DNA from: Marinilabiliales bacterium | GTDB lineage: Bacteria > Bacteroidota > Bacteroidia > Bacteroidales > BM523 | Length of the DNA stretch: 13,941 bases | Assembly: GCA_002869425.1 (NCBI GenBank) | Contig: PKSZ01000691.1 | Coordinates: forward strand, 1 to 13,941 | Reading direction: 5' to 3' | In this document: positions 1 through 6,385 of the stretch, piece after piece | Layout of the letters: the number at the start of each line of letters is the position of its first letter | How positions within the stretch are numbered: position 1 is the stretch's first letter | The notes under the pieces: generated by a model | What the model was told of the DNA's origin: nothing | Database searches by the model: none | The model's input: the letters and a program-made list of their open reading frames with translations, nothing else | Program-made: the position numbers and the translations under genes

Positions 1-58
1 AACAAATTACCAAGTGCAAGTGGTTAGTTTCAGATTCAAAATAATTCAGCTTATTGTT

Positions 59-838
59 CTATTCGAATGCTTCTTCTTGTTGATTGTCAGGCTTGGTTCT
101 GTCTTTTGGGAAAAGCTGGTCTATGATCGATCTTTCTTCCAGTGGTTTATCAAGCAGCATATTCAGGTTGTTTCTCGCTGTATGATTATCCGGCCATAAT
201 TCTAGAGCTTTTCGGTAACATTCCAGTGACTCTTCTTGTAAAAATTTGTGTCTGGTTATAATTCCAAGATTGGTATATGCTACAGAGAGTCGGCGGGGTG
301 TTTCTATTTTGGCAAGCATTCTTTCAGAAACATAATTATCAATAATGTCATCCAGATTTTTAACATTTTGTAATGCCTTATCTTTAGACATAATTGGAGA
401 AATCAGCTTTAGAAAATCTTCTTCTTTATAATCTTTTGTACTGTCAATCCAGTTTTGATAGATTGTGATGCTTTTTTGAATATTTTTTTCAGCAAGATCA
501 AGTAGCTTAAATTTTGAGAGAGAATCATTTTCGTTTATCGATAGAGTAAGATATGAAGAGCCTCTATTGTTGTAAACAACTCCAAGCTCAAATGAATTTT
601 CATACCCACTTATTGAGGCTATCATTTTTTCGACAGTATCCAATAAGGGAAAAACTTCTTCATATTTTAATTCACTCATCATACGATCATATTGAAGTAG
701 TTTTTCTTTTGCAGGAACAATTCTGGGATCATTTAAAGCATTTTGGCTGCTATAATAAATATATGCAACAAAAACAGCAATTGTAGAGATAATAAACAAA
801 CTGACAACCAGCTTTTTTGTTCCGCTATTTTTTTTCAT
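59..838 (-). CDS. Membrane-anchored TPR-repeat protein
   Basis: A 259-residue protein of unknown specific function. A short basic N-terminus is followed by one hydrophobic segment at about residues 10-30, with no lipobox or clear cleavage site, so it is probably a signal anchor with the rest in the periplasm. The remainder is alpha-helical. Residues about 184-217 fit a tetratricopeptide repeat well (AYTNLG, then YRKALELWPDN). A looser repeat lies around 86-128 (VVYNNRG, then KSITIYQNW). The tail after residue 230 is charged and probably disordered. TPR domains normally hold protein partners, and nothing here names the partner. It lies downstream of the symporter operon on the same strand but beyond a strong terminator, so it is likely its own transcription unit. 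The ATG at 836-838 is the only sensible start. No SD is evident. Confidence 0.8.
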   Translation of the reverse strand: MKKNSGTKKLVVSLFIISTIAVFVAYIYYSSQNALNDPRIVPAKEKLLQYDRMMSELKYEEVFPLLDTVEKMIASISGYENSFELGVVYNNRGSSYLTLSINENDSLSKFKLLDLAEKNIQKSITIYQNWIDSTKDYKEEDFLKLISPIMSKDKALQNVKNLDDIIDNYVSERMLAKIETPRRLSVAYTNLGIITRHKFLQEESLECYRKALELWPDNHTARNNLNMLLDKPLEERSIIDQLFPKDRTKPDNQQEEAFE

Positions 839-863
839 TGATGCTTGTATTATTTATATTAAA

Positions 864-895
864 GAAAAAAGCAACTCCGAAGAATTGCTTTTTTC
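864..895. terminator. Bidirectional intrinsic terminator after the symporter operon
   Basis: A perfect 11-bp inverted repeat (864-874 and 885-895) surrounds a 10-base loop. The A-run on one arm and the T-run on the other give a T-tract after the hairpin on either strand. It begins about 19 bases beyond the symporter stop codon on the minus strand, where a rho-independent terminator for that operon is expected. Confidence 0.85.
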
Positions 896-902
896 AAATA
901 TA
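895..902 (-). promoter_or_regulatory. Possible -7 box for the TPR gene
   Basis: Read on the minus strand this is TATATTTG, a perfect match to the Bacteroidota -7 consensus TAnnTTTG, 57 bases upstream of the TPR start codon. No convincing TTG -33 element lies 19-21 bases upstream. It overlaps the edge of the terminator hairpin, so a transcript from here would begin inside the hairpin. Chance matches are common in AT-rich DNA. Confidence 0.25.
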
Positions 903-913
903 ATCAATTTATT

Positions 914-2605
914 TTATCCGTGAACTTCCTCAGCAAGGAACTTCTTGATTTCAATTGGTGTTGGTTTTGTGAACTTAGAAACAAGGATATTTACAATGAT
1001 TGCAAGCGGTGCACCTATCCATGCAAAGTACCATGCTCCTAACCAGTAAGTTACCTGTTCGTACATTGGTAAAACATCTGCTGGATTTTCCGATGTTTTT
1101 CCAACAATAAAGTATGTTAAAGCAATCAATGATACCAGTAATCCAGCAATTAATCCTGCTACTGCACCTTGTCTGTTGGATCCGCTCCACCATATACCCA
1201 GAAGGAATAACGGGAAGATTGTACATCCAGCCAATGAGAATGCTACTGCAACCAATTGACCAATAAGCGCAAATTTAAATAATGCAATTAAGGTTACAAT
1301 TACTGCCATAAATACGGTTCCCAGTCTTGCCATTGTTAGTTGTTTTCCAGCTTCCATGTCGGGTCTGAATACTTTAACAACAAGGTCGTGAGAAAAGGCT
1401 GATGCACCTGCAACGAATAATCCTGAAACAGTAGAGAATGCAGCTGATACACCACCAGCAGCCAGGAGACCTACAATTAGCGGATGAATATCACCGAGTT
1501 GGGCTGTATAAACTACAATTGCATCTTTTGCAAGAGCGCCTACTTCCGGATTTATAGAAAGTACCTTTCCAAGAGCTGAATAAGCTGGTGCTAACCAGTA
1601 AAGGATACAGATAAAGAATAATCCCCATACAACAGACCATCTTGCATCGTTAGCATTTGGCACAACGTAAAATCTTTGTAGTACGTGTGGAAGTCCTGCT
1701 GTTCCAATCATCAGTGAGAAAGAAATAGCCATAAATTGGAAAAAAGACTGGCCGGTTGCAGGATCCCATGGCATTGCATATTCCGGGCTAGGGAGCATTG
1801 CAAAATCATGGCCGTAAACATTGGCTAGTGAAACCCCATCAATCATTGCCGGTGCTGGAATACCATTTACAATATCTGTTACCACCTGGCCATAACCAAC
1901 AGGAGGAAGAAGCCACATGTAATCATATTTGTAAAGCAATAAGAATAGTGGAATAATAAAAGAAATAATAATAATAACGTATTGAATCTGCATGTTTTTA
2001 GTAACACCCAACATACCTGAAATCAATGTATAGGCAAGTACTACTGCACCACCAATAACAACGGCCAACCAGTAATCAATACCTAAAATCCACTTGAACA
2101 TCAGGCCTATTCCGCCAAATTGACCAACACAATAGGCAATAGAGATAAATATAGCAACAATGGCAGCTACTGCACGCAATGATTTTGAATAATAGCGATC
2201 GCCAATAAAATCGGGAGCAGTATATTTACCATATTTTCTAATTTGTCCTGCCATGAGAACCATCAGCAAAACATAACCTCCGGTCCATCCTATTACGTAT
2301 GACAGACCATGGTATCCAAATCCATACATCAAAGCAGCCATACCCAGGAATGAAGCTGCACTCATCCAGTTTGAGGCGATGGCCATTCCGGAACCCACTT
2401 TTGAAATTTTGTTACCTGCAGCATAAAAGTCAGAAGTATTCTTAGCTCTGAAAATAATACCTACAAGAACAAATGTTATCAATATGGCAATAAGAATAAT
2501 TGCCGGACCTACTTTAAAACTTCCTTCAAGTTCAGTAACGCTTGCTGCATTGGCTAAAGCAGGAATTAATGTTAATGCAACAGCGATTGATATAATCTTT
2601 TTCAT
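914..2605 (-). CDS. Sodium:solute symporter, ActP/VC_2705-like large subunit
   Basis: A 563-residue integral membrane transporter of the sodium:solute symporter (SSS) family. It is rich in long hydrophobic segments, about 13 helices, with a signal-like first segment (MKKIISIAVALTLIPALANA) as in ActP-type acetate permeases. Family hallmarks visible include the early FYAAGN segment, the small-residue stretch SNWMSAASFLGMAAL, YTAPDFIGDRYYS, and the later GGVSAAFSTVSGLFVAGASAFSHDL region that contributes to the sodium site. The likely role is sodium-driven uptake of a small organic acid such as acetate, lactate or pyruvate; the substrate cannot be read from sequence. The gene for its small partner lies 24 bases upstream on the same strand, which matches the VC_2705/DUF4212 two-subunit arrangement. 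A purine-rich AAAAGGA lies 5 bases before the ATG, one of the few SD-like sites in the window. Confidence 0.9.
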   Translation of the reverse strand: MKKIISIAVALTLIPALANAASVTELEGSFKVGPAIILIAILITFVLVGIIFRAKNTSDFYAAGNKISKVGSGMAIASNWMSAASFLGMAALMYGFGYHGLSYVIGWTGGYVLLMVLMAGQIRKYGKYTAPDFIGDRYYSKSLRAVAAIVAIFISIAYCVGQFGGIGLMFKWILGIDYWLAVVIGGAVVLAYTLISGMLGVTKNMQIQYVIIIISFIIPLFLLLYKYDYMWLLPPVGYGQVVTDIVNGIPAPAMIDGVSLANVYGHDFAMLPSPEYAMPWDPATGQSFFQFMAISFSLMIGTAGLPHVLQRFYVVPNANDARWSVVWGLFFICILYWLAPAYSALGKVLSINPEVGALAKDAIVVYTAQLGDIHPLIVGLLAAGGVSAAFSTVSGLFVAGASAFSHDLVVKVFRPDMEAGKQLTMARLGTVFMAVIVTLIALFKFALIGQLVAVAFSLAGCTIFPLFLLGIWWSGSNRQGAVAGLIAGLLVSLIALTYFIVGKTSENPADVLPMYEQVTYWLGAWYFAWIGAPLAIIVNILVSKFTKPTPIEIKKFLAEEVHG

Positions 2606-2629
2606 TGTTTTCCTTTTAATTTGAACAAA

Positions 2630-3400
2630 CTATCCTTCAAAATTATACTTCTTGTTAAGTTTCTTTGTCTGGTATGCATATACCCAGCAAAGTACAACAA
2701 ACAATATAAGCAGAAATACTGCTGTATAGAAGTAGTGGAATGGGAAACCCAAAAACTGTGTGTCTGTCAATACAGATCTGTTATGAATTGTATACTTATT
2801 CATAATTTTGTCTGCAGTGGCATAATCGTCTTGGGTAACAGTCAGATTATAATCACTAAGCATTTGTGTAGATAACAGCTGCGTTCTGATATCGTTATTT
2901 TCCAATCCAAGATTTGAGCTGATAGATTTACCGAAATTGATTTCATTCTGTTTTATTTCTGCTCTTTTCTTTGCAAATTCCTCGTTACTAAGTGTGCTGA
3001 GGTTTTCTTTTGAATTGGCAATGGATTCAATTGTTGAAGCGATTTCAGCTTTTTTGTTTTCTGGAATCAATTGATAAGCATTGTAAGACATGATTTTGCC
3101 AAGGGTAGCTCTTTCATCTGGCTTGATGGTTTTTCCCAGCACAGATAATACAGACCAAACCATTGTTTGCTTTTCCTGTACACTGGCTGCCCCTTTCTTA
3201 ACCGATTCAATAACATTTTGGTACTTTGTGAGACTCTCTTCTGGTACAGGTTCTTCAATGGCTCTCAGAAGAAAATGAAAGCCAAAAACTGCTACGATCC
3301 ATACGATCAGCAGGACCAATACCATGTTTCTGTTTGATCTGGTTCTTGGGTTGGTTGGTTTAAAGAAACTCAGATCATAGTTTTGCTCGTTTGTTTCCAC
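2630..3400 (-). CDS. Symporter small subunit, DUF4212-like with large periplasmic insert
   Basis: A 256-residue protein whose two ends resemble the DUF4212/TIGR03647 small subunit of sodium:solute symporters. TM1 is at about residues 26-46 after a basic stretch (NPRTRSNRN). TM2 is at about 222-244, preceded by FLGFPFHYF and followed by the basic tail KKLNKKYNFEG. The family is usually only about 80-90 residues with the helices almost adjacent. Here some 165 mostly helical, charged residues lie between them. Basic flanks on the outer sides of both helices put the ends in the cytoplasm and the insert in the periplasm. It is the first gene of the operon with the large subunit. The start is GTG at 3398-3400: an in-frame stop lies 12 bases upstream, and the next ATG is inside TM1. 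The family call is from pattern and context; the insert is not recognised. Confidence 0.8.
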   Translation of the reverse strand: METNEQNYDLSFFKPTNPRTRSNRNMVLVLLIVWIVAVFGFHFLLRAIEEPVPEESLTKYQNVIESVKKGAASVQEKQTMVWSVLSVLGKTIKPDERATLGKIMSYNAYQLIPENKKAEIASTIESIANSKENLSTLSNEEFAKKRAEIKQNEINFGKSISSNLGLENNDIRTQLLSTQMLSDYNLTVTQDDYATADKIMNKYTIHNRSVLTDTQFLGFPFHYFYTAVFLLILFVVLCWVYAYQTKKLNKKYNFEG

Positions 3401-3482
3401 TTTGGTTGCGTTTTAGTTATTAATTATTCGTTTACTGATAATGCAATATATTATTATATGTGTAAATATTCAAAATAATTTA

Positions 3483-3497
3483 AGTAATTATATTACT
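3483..3497. promoter_or_regulatory. 15-bp palindrome upstream of the symporter operon
   Basis: AGTAAT-TAT-ATTACT is a perfect 6-bp inverted repeat with a 3-base spacer, 82 bases upstream of the small-subunit start in the divergent intergenic region 3401-3675. It could be a regulator site for the symporter operon or the SLOG gene. The surrounding DNA is very AT-rich, so chance is a real alternative. Nothing else definite was seen in this 275-base stretch apart from the possible -7 box at 3645. Confidence 0.3.
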
Positions 3498-3644
3498 CAT
3501 TTATAAATTGTTTGTAAGGTAATTGGATGTAATCCTCATTTTTAAAGCATCATAGAAAATAATGTTTTTAAATACTATTGTTTGTTTTGTAAATGATGGA
3601 GTTTGATCAGTATATATATTCAATTATCGATTGACTACTTTGAT

Positions 3645-3652
3645 TACATTTG
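3645..3652 (+). promoter_or_regulatory. Possible -7 box for the SLOG gene
   Basis: TACATTTG matches TAnnTTTG exactly, 23 bases upstream of the ATG at 3676. There is no TTG at the usual 19-21 base spacing; the nearest, at 3631-3633, is too close. It is therefore only half a promoter. Confidence 0.25.
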
Positions 3653-3675
3653 TCTATAAGCAAGTTTGAAATGTT

Positions 3676-4068
3676 ATGGAAAACATAGAATACATTGGTG
3701 TAGTTGGTACAGGCGAAGAATTGTGCGAAAGGGATTTGTATGCTTTTGGTGTTGATGTTGGAAAATGTCTGGCTTCATACGGAAAATTTGTTGTATGTGT
3801 TGGAAAGGGTGGTTTTAAGGAAGCAGACTGCATAGGAGTAAAAGAAAGTGAAGATACTTTTAAGGGGCAGACTATTGGAGTTATTCCTGAGTCTGAAAGA
3901 GGTGAAGAAAACGATTATGTGGATATAGTCATTCCAAGTGGTATAGGTATTGCTAGAAATACAATCATCATAAATACAGCAGACATAATAATTGCTGCTC
4001 GCGGTGGAGCAGGAACCTTATCGAATTGGCTTTTGCCTGGCAAAAACAGAAAAAAGTGCTTTGTTTAA
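3676..4068 (+). CDS. TIGR00725/SLOG (LOG-like) nucleotide-binding protein, frameshifted
   Basis: A Rossmann-type protein of the SLOG superfamily, related to LOG phosphoribohydrolases and the TIGR00725 family; the cellular substrate is unknown. As read it is 130 residues. It shows the opening strand YIGVVGTG, the GKGGFKEAD loop (residues 43-51), the GQTIGVIPE strand, the VDIVIPSGIGIARNTIIINTAD region and the nucleotide-binding GGAGTLS at 110-116. After S116 the sequence stops resembling the family (NWLLPGKNRKKCFV, then stop). The -1 frame continues it convincingly from 4026 to a stop at 4182-4184. With one base restored near 4024 the protein would be 169 residues, near the family's usual size. 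The open frame is therefore truncated by a single-base loss, a sequencing error, or a site corrected by translational frameshifting. It is convergent with the toroid gene, which ends 4 bases beyond the restored stop. Confidence 0.8.
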   Translation: MENIEYIGVVGTGEELCERDLYAFGVDVGKCLASYGKFVVCVGKGGFKEADCIGVKESEDTFKGQTIGVIPESERGEENDYVDIVIPSGIGIARNTIIINTADIIIAARGGAGTLSNWLLPGKNRKKCFV

Positions 4069-4184
4069 CAGAATTTTGTGGTTGGACAGAGAAATTATCC
4101 GAAAAAAATATTGATGACAGATATCAATATTTGTTGTTACTTGTTCATAATATTGATGATATTGTTCAGTATTTATTTGGATAG
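4024..4184 (+). pseudogene. Out-of-frame 3' end of the SLOG gene
   Basis: In the -1 frame, codons from 4026 read LAFAWQKQKKVLCLTEFCGW and then continue to LVHNIDDIVQYLFG and a TAG at 4182-4184. This is the expected C-terminus of a TIGR00725-type protein: the helix after GGAGTLSE, a hydrophobic strand, a GW turn and a final helix after a 'D' loop. Restoring one G after 4023 (TCG-GAA-TTG) would give the conserved S-E-L. The 52-codon tail has no stop and keeps sensible codon use, which suggests a recent break or an error. Confidence 0.75.
4050..4056 (+). other. A_AAA_AAG slippery heptamer in phase for -1 frameshifting
   Basis: The open frame reads AGA-AAA-AAG here, so A_AAA_AAG is in the phase used for bacterial -1 slippage. 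A -1 slip moves the ribosome into exactly the frame encoding the missing C-terminus (next codon GTG at 4056-4058). The premature TAA is at 4066-4068, nine bases on. No strong downstream stem-loop or upstream SD stimulator is evident, so function is uncertain. Confidence 0.4.
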
Positions 4185-4188
4185 ATGC

Positions 4189-6363
4189 TTATTTAATGAT
4201 CAAGGGCCTGGAAGCACTGTAAACAGAAACACTTGATTTCCCATCTTTCCCTTTTAGCAGGATTATTTCATCATTTTTGAAATTGCGTATGATATTTCCA
4301 CTCACCATAATAGAACCATTTGTTTGTTGTGGTTCAAACTCAATAGTCGATAGCAAACTTATGGAAGTTTGGGCCATTTCATAGAAATTTATGTTTCCAC
4401 TCTCTTTGTTGATGGCTGCAATTATAGGAGGGTTACTCTTTGGATTATTTAAACAAGTAAGATTTGTGAAAGTATTGATTGTATCTTCAAATTGCGCATA
4501 AAGTTTTGCTTCAAGGGAATCGCTAATTGTATATATCATAAATTTGTATGTGGAGTTCTCTTTTACAAGAAATATAAGGTCATACAGAGAATCTGTATCT
4601 ATGTCCTTACATTCAAAATCTACAACTTGTGCATTGTTTGTAAATTCGGTCACTTTCAATTGTTTTGGCGATTGAATACTGTTATTAAAAATTAAAATGG
4701 AATCTGCTTTTTCGTTCACCATAATAATATCAGTTATATCGGATTGTACCAGTGGTCCTGATTTGATTCCTTTCCATTTTTTATTCTGACCAAAATTAGC
4801 AAGTGTGTCTGATGCGTATAATGAGTCGTTTTGTAGCTTATATTTTATAAGATATTGATTGTTATTTGATTCCATCAAACTATAAAAAACAATGCATGAA
4901 TCTACTTTTGAGTAAAATGCATCAAAATTATTCCAGTTTAAATTACTGTCGATAAGGTGATGGTTTAGTGTTCTGTTGTTGCTGCTTAGGTTGAACTTAT
5001 ATAGTTCCTGTTTGACTTTTTTGTAGGCAAAAACATCATCCTGATTGGAATTGATTAAAGAGCAGATGGCCATATTTTGCCAGTCAGAACTATCACTAAA
5101 GCTTTTATTTGAGCAAACAGGAATCCATTCAGGAGCGTACAATTCCAATTGGGATAGTTCGAAAGCGCTTGGACGAAAAGGTTTTAACCTAGCCAAATGG
5201 CTTGAAGAGTATAATTCGGCTATTATCTGGTAAACTTCTTCGTTAAACTCAGAAAACTGAATCCAGCGTATGGTATTGCCAATATTTCCAGTAATGAAGG
5301 GGTCTGAATTTTTAAAATCAAAAGCTTCTGCATCGTTATTCATTCCATCGTTTAATACCCATGGACTATCATAGATTTTTTTCATGAATGTATTTGAAAA
5401 GCGCAGCATGTCTATTTGTGAGAAAACTGGCTCTCCCTGGAAGGATATCCTGTACTTGTAACATTCATAAGCAAACGATGAAGACAAACCTCCATGAGAA
5501 ATGTCGGTGCCTTCCTGGTATCTGCTGTAATTCCATTCATAGCAATCCAGACCAGGATTGTATGTTAAGTACTTCTTTTTAATCCTTTCACTTAATGCGA
5601 TTAGTTTATCGTAATAGTATTCATCCTTGCTGGCAAGATAAAGATGAAGAATAACTTTTCCTGCTGACGCCTGGTAGTTAAATGGAAGCTCTTTTCTTGA
5701 GCTTTGATGTTTGTAGTAGCCTCTTCTTTTCCATTGAAAATCATGGGCTTGAATAGTCTTTCCAGCTTCATTAATAAGCACATTAGCGAGGCTGTCGAAA
5801 TCCAGATTTTTGTACCTCCCTTTTTGAACGATCAAATCCTGAAGACTGGAATCAAGTTTAATGGTTGAAGCCAATCTGGCAAACGAATATACAATGTTGG
5901 CACTATGTATCAAATGTGATTTGGGTGCACTTGTATCTCCTTTGGCATTATAATGACTGGTTGACCAGAAAGGACCGGAAATGCCCCTGTTATTCACGAT
6001 TGAATCCAAACCAATTTTGTATCGCTCATCATCTCTTCTGTCAATTGTATTTCCAATGCATAGAATCAATGTTTGAAGATATTTAACATCCTTTGTTGCT
6101 TCGTACATATTGAGCAAGGACTCAAGGTGTATACTTTCAGCCCAGCCAAAAGCTGTTTGATTGTTCCGTGTTGAATATCCCTCTGAACGATCCCAGCCAA
6201 GACTATCGAACAATGATTGAAAGTAGTTTATGCTTAAGTAATTGGATTCTGATTTTTTAACAGGATGTGTTGTAGCAGTATGCTGAGAAAATACCAATTG
6301 GCCTGTAAGAATAAATATGCAAGAAACGGTGAGCTTTATAAGTTTTAAATATTTTGATTTCAT
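4189..6363 (-). CDS. Secreted alpha/alpha-toroid-like protein with propeller-like C-terminus
   Basis: About 724 residues; no exact family is recognised. The N-terminus is a signal peptide (MKSKYLKLIK, hydrophobic core, QLVFSQ). Residues about 35-400 look like an alpha/alpha (six-hairpin) toroid as in many polysaccharide lyases, epimerases and hydrolases: repeated amphipathic helix pairs, the phrase LLNMYEATKDVKYLQ, aromatic-rich turns (GPFWSTSHYN), and YEWNYSRY followed by DISHGG near 287-292, which resembles an active-site loop. Residues about 430-724 are strand-rich, with repeats like DIDTDSLYDLIFLV and NFKNDEIILLKG that recall VCBS/FG-GAP propeller blades. The GH97 gene ends 22 bases upstream of this start on the same strand, so the two are surely cotranscribed and may act on the same glycan. 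An in-frame ATG at 6378 would add five residues; 6363 gives the more usual signal-peptide n-region. Confidence 0.7.
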   Translation of the reverse strand: MKSKYLKLIKLTVSCIFILTGQLVFSQHTATTHPVKKSESNYLSINYFQSLFDSLGWDRSEGYSTRNNQTAFGWAESIHLESLLNMYEATKDVKYLQTLILCIGNTIDRRDDERYKIGLDSIVNNRGISGPFWSTSHYNAKGDTSAPKSHLIHSANIVYSFARLASTIKLDSSLQDLIVQKGRYKNLDFDSLANVLINEAGKTIQAHDFQWKRRGYYKHQSSRKELPFNYQASAGKVILHLYLASKDEYYYDKLIALSERIKKKYLTYNPGLDCYEWNYSRYQEGTDISHGGLSSSFAYECYKYRISFQGEPVFSQIDMLRFSNTFMKKIYDSPWVLNDGMNNDAEAFDFKNSDPFITGNIGNTIRWIQFSEFNEEVYQIIAELYSSSHLARLKPFRPSAFELSQLELYAPEWIPVCSNKSFSDSSDWQNMAICSLINSNQDDVFAYKKVKQELYKFNLSSNNRTLNHHLIDSNLNWNNFDAFYSKVDSCIVFYSLMESNNNQYLIKYKLQNDSLYASDTLANFGQNKKWKGIKSGPLVQSDITDIIMVNEKADSILIFNNSIQSPKQLKVTEFTNNAQVVDFECKDIDTDSLYDLIFLVKENSTYKFMIYTISDSLEAKLYAQFEDTINTFTNLTCLNNPKSNPPIIAAINKESGNINFYEMAQTSISLLSTIEFEPQQTNGSIMVSGNIIRNFKNDEIILLKGKDGKSSVSVYSASRPLIIK

Positions 6364-6385
6364 GATCTGTAAGTGCATTTTTTAA

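Noticed and set aside
14..199. 61-codon open frame on the plus strand
   Set aside because: Mostly antisense to the end of the TPR gene; hydrophobic composition is a by-product of the opposite strand.
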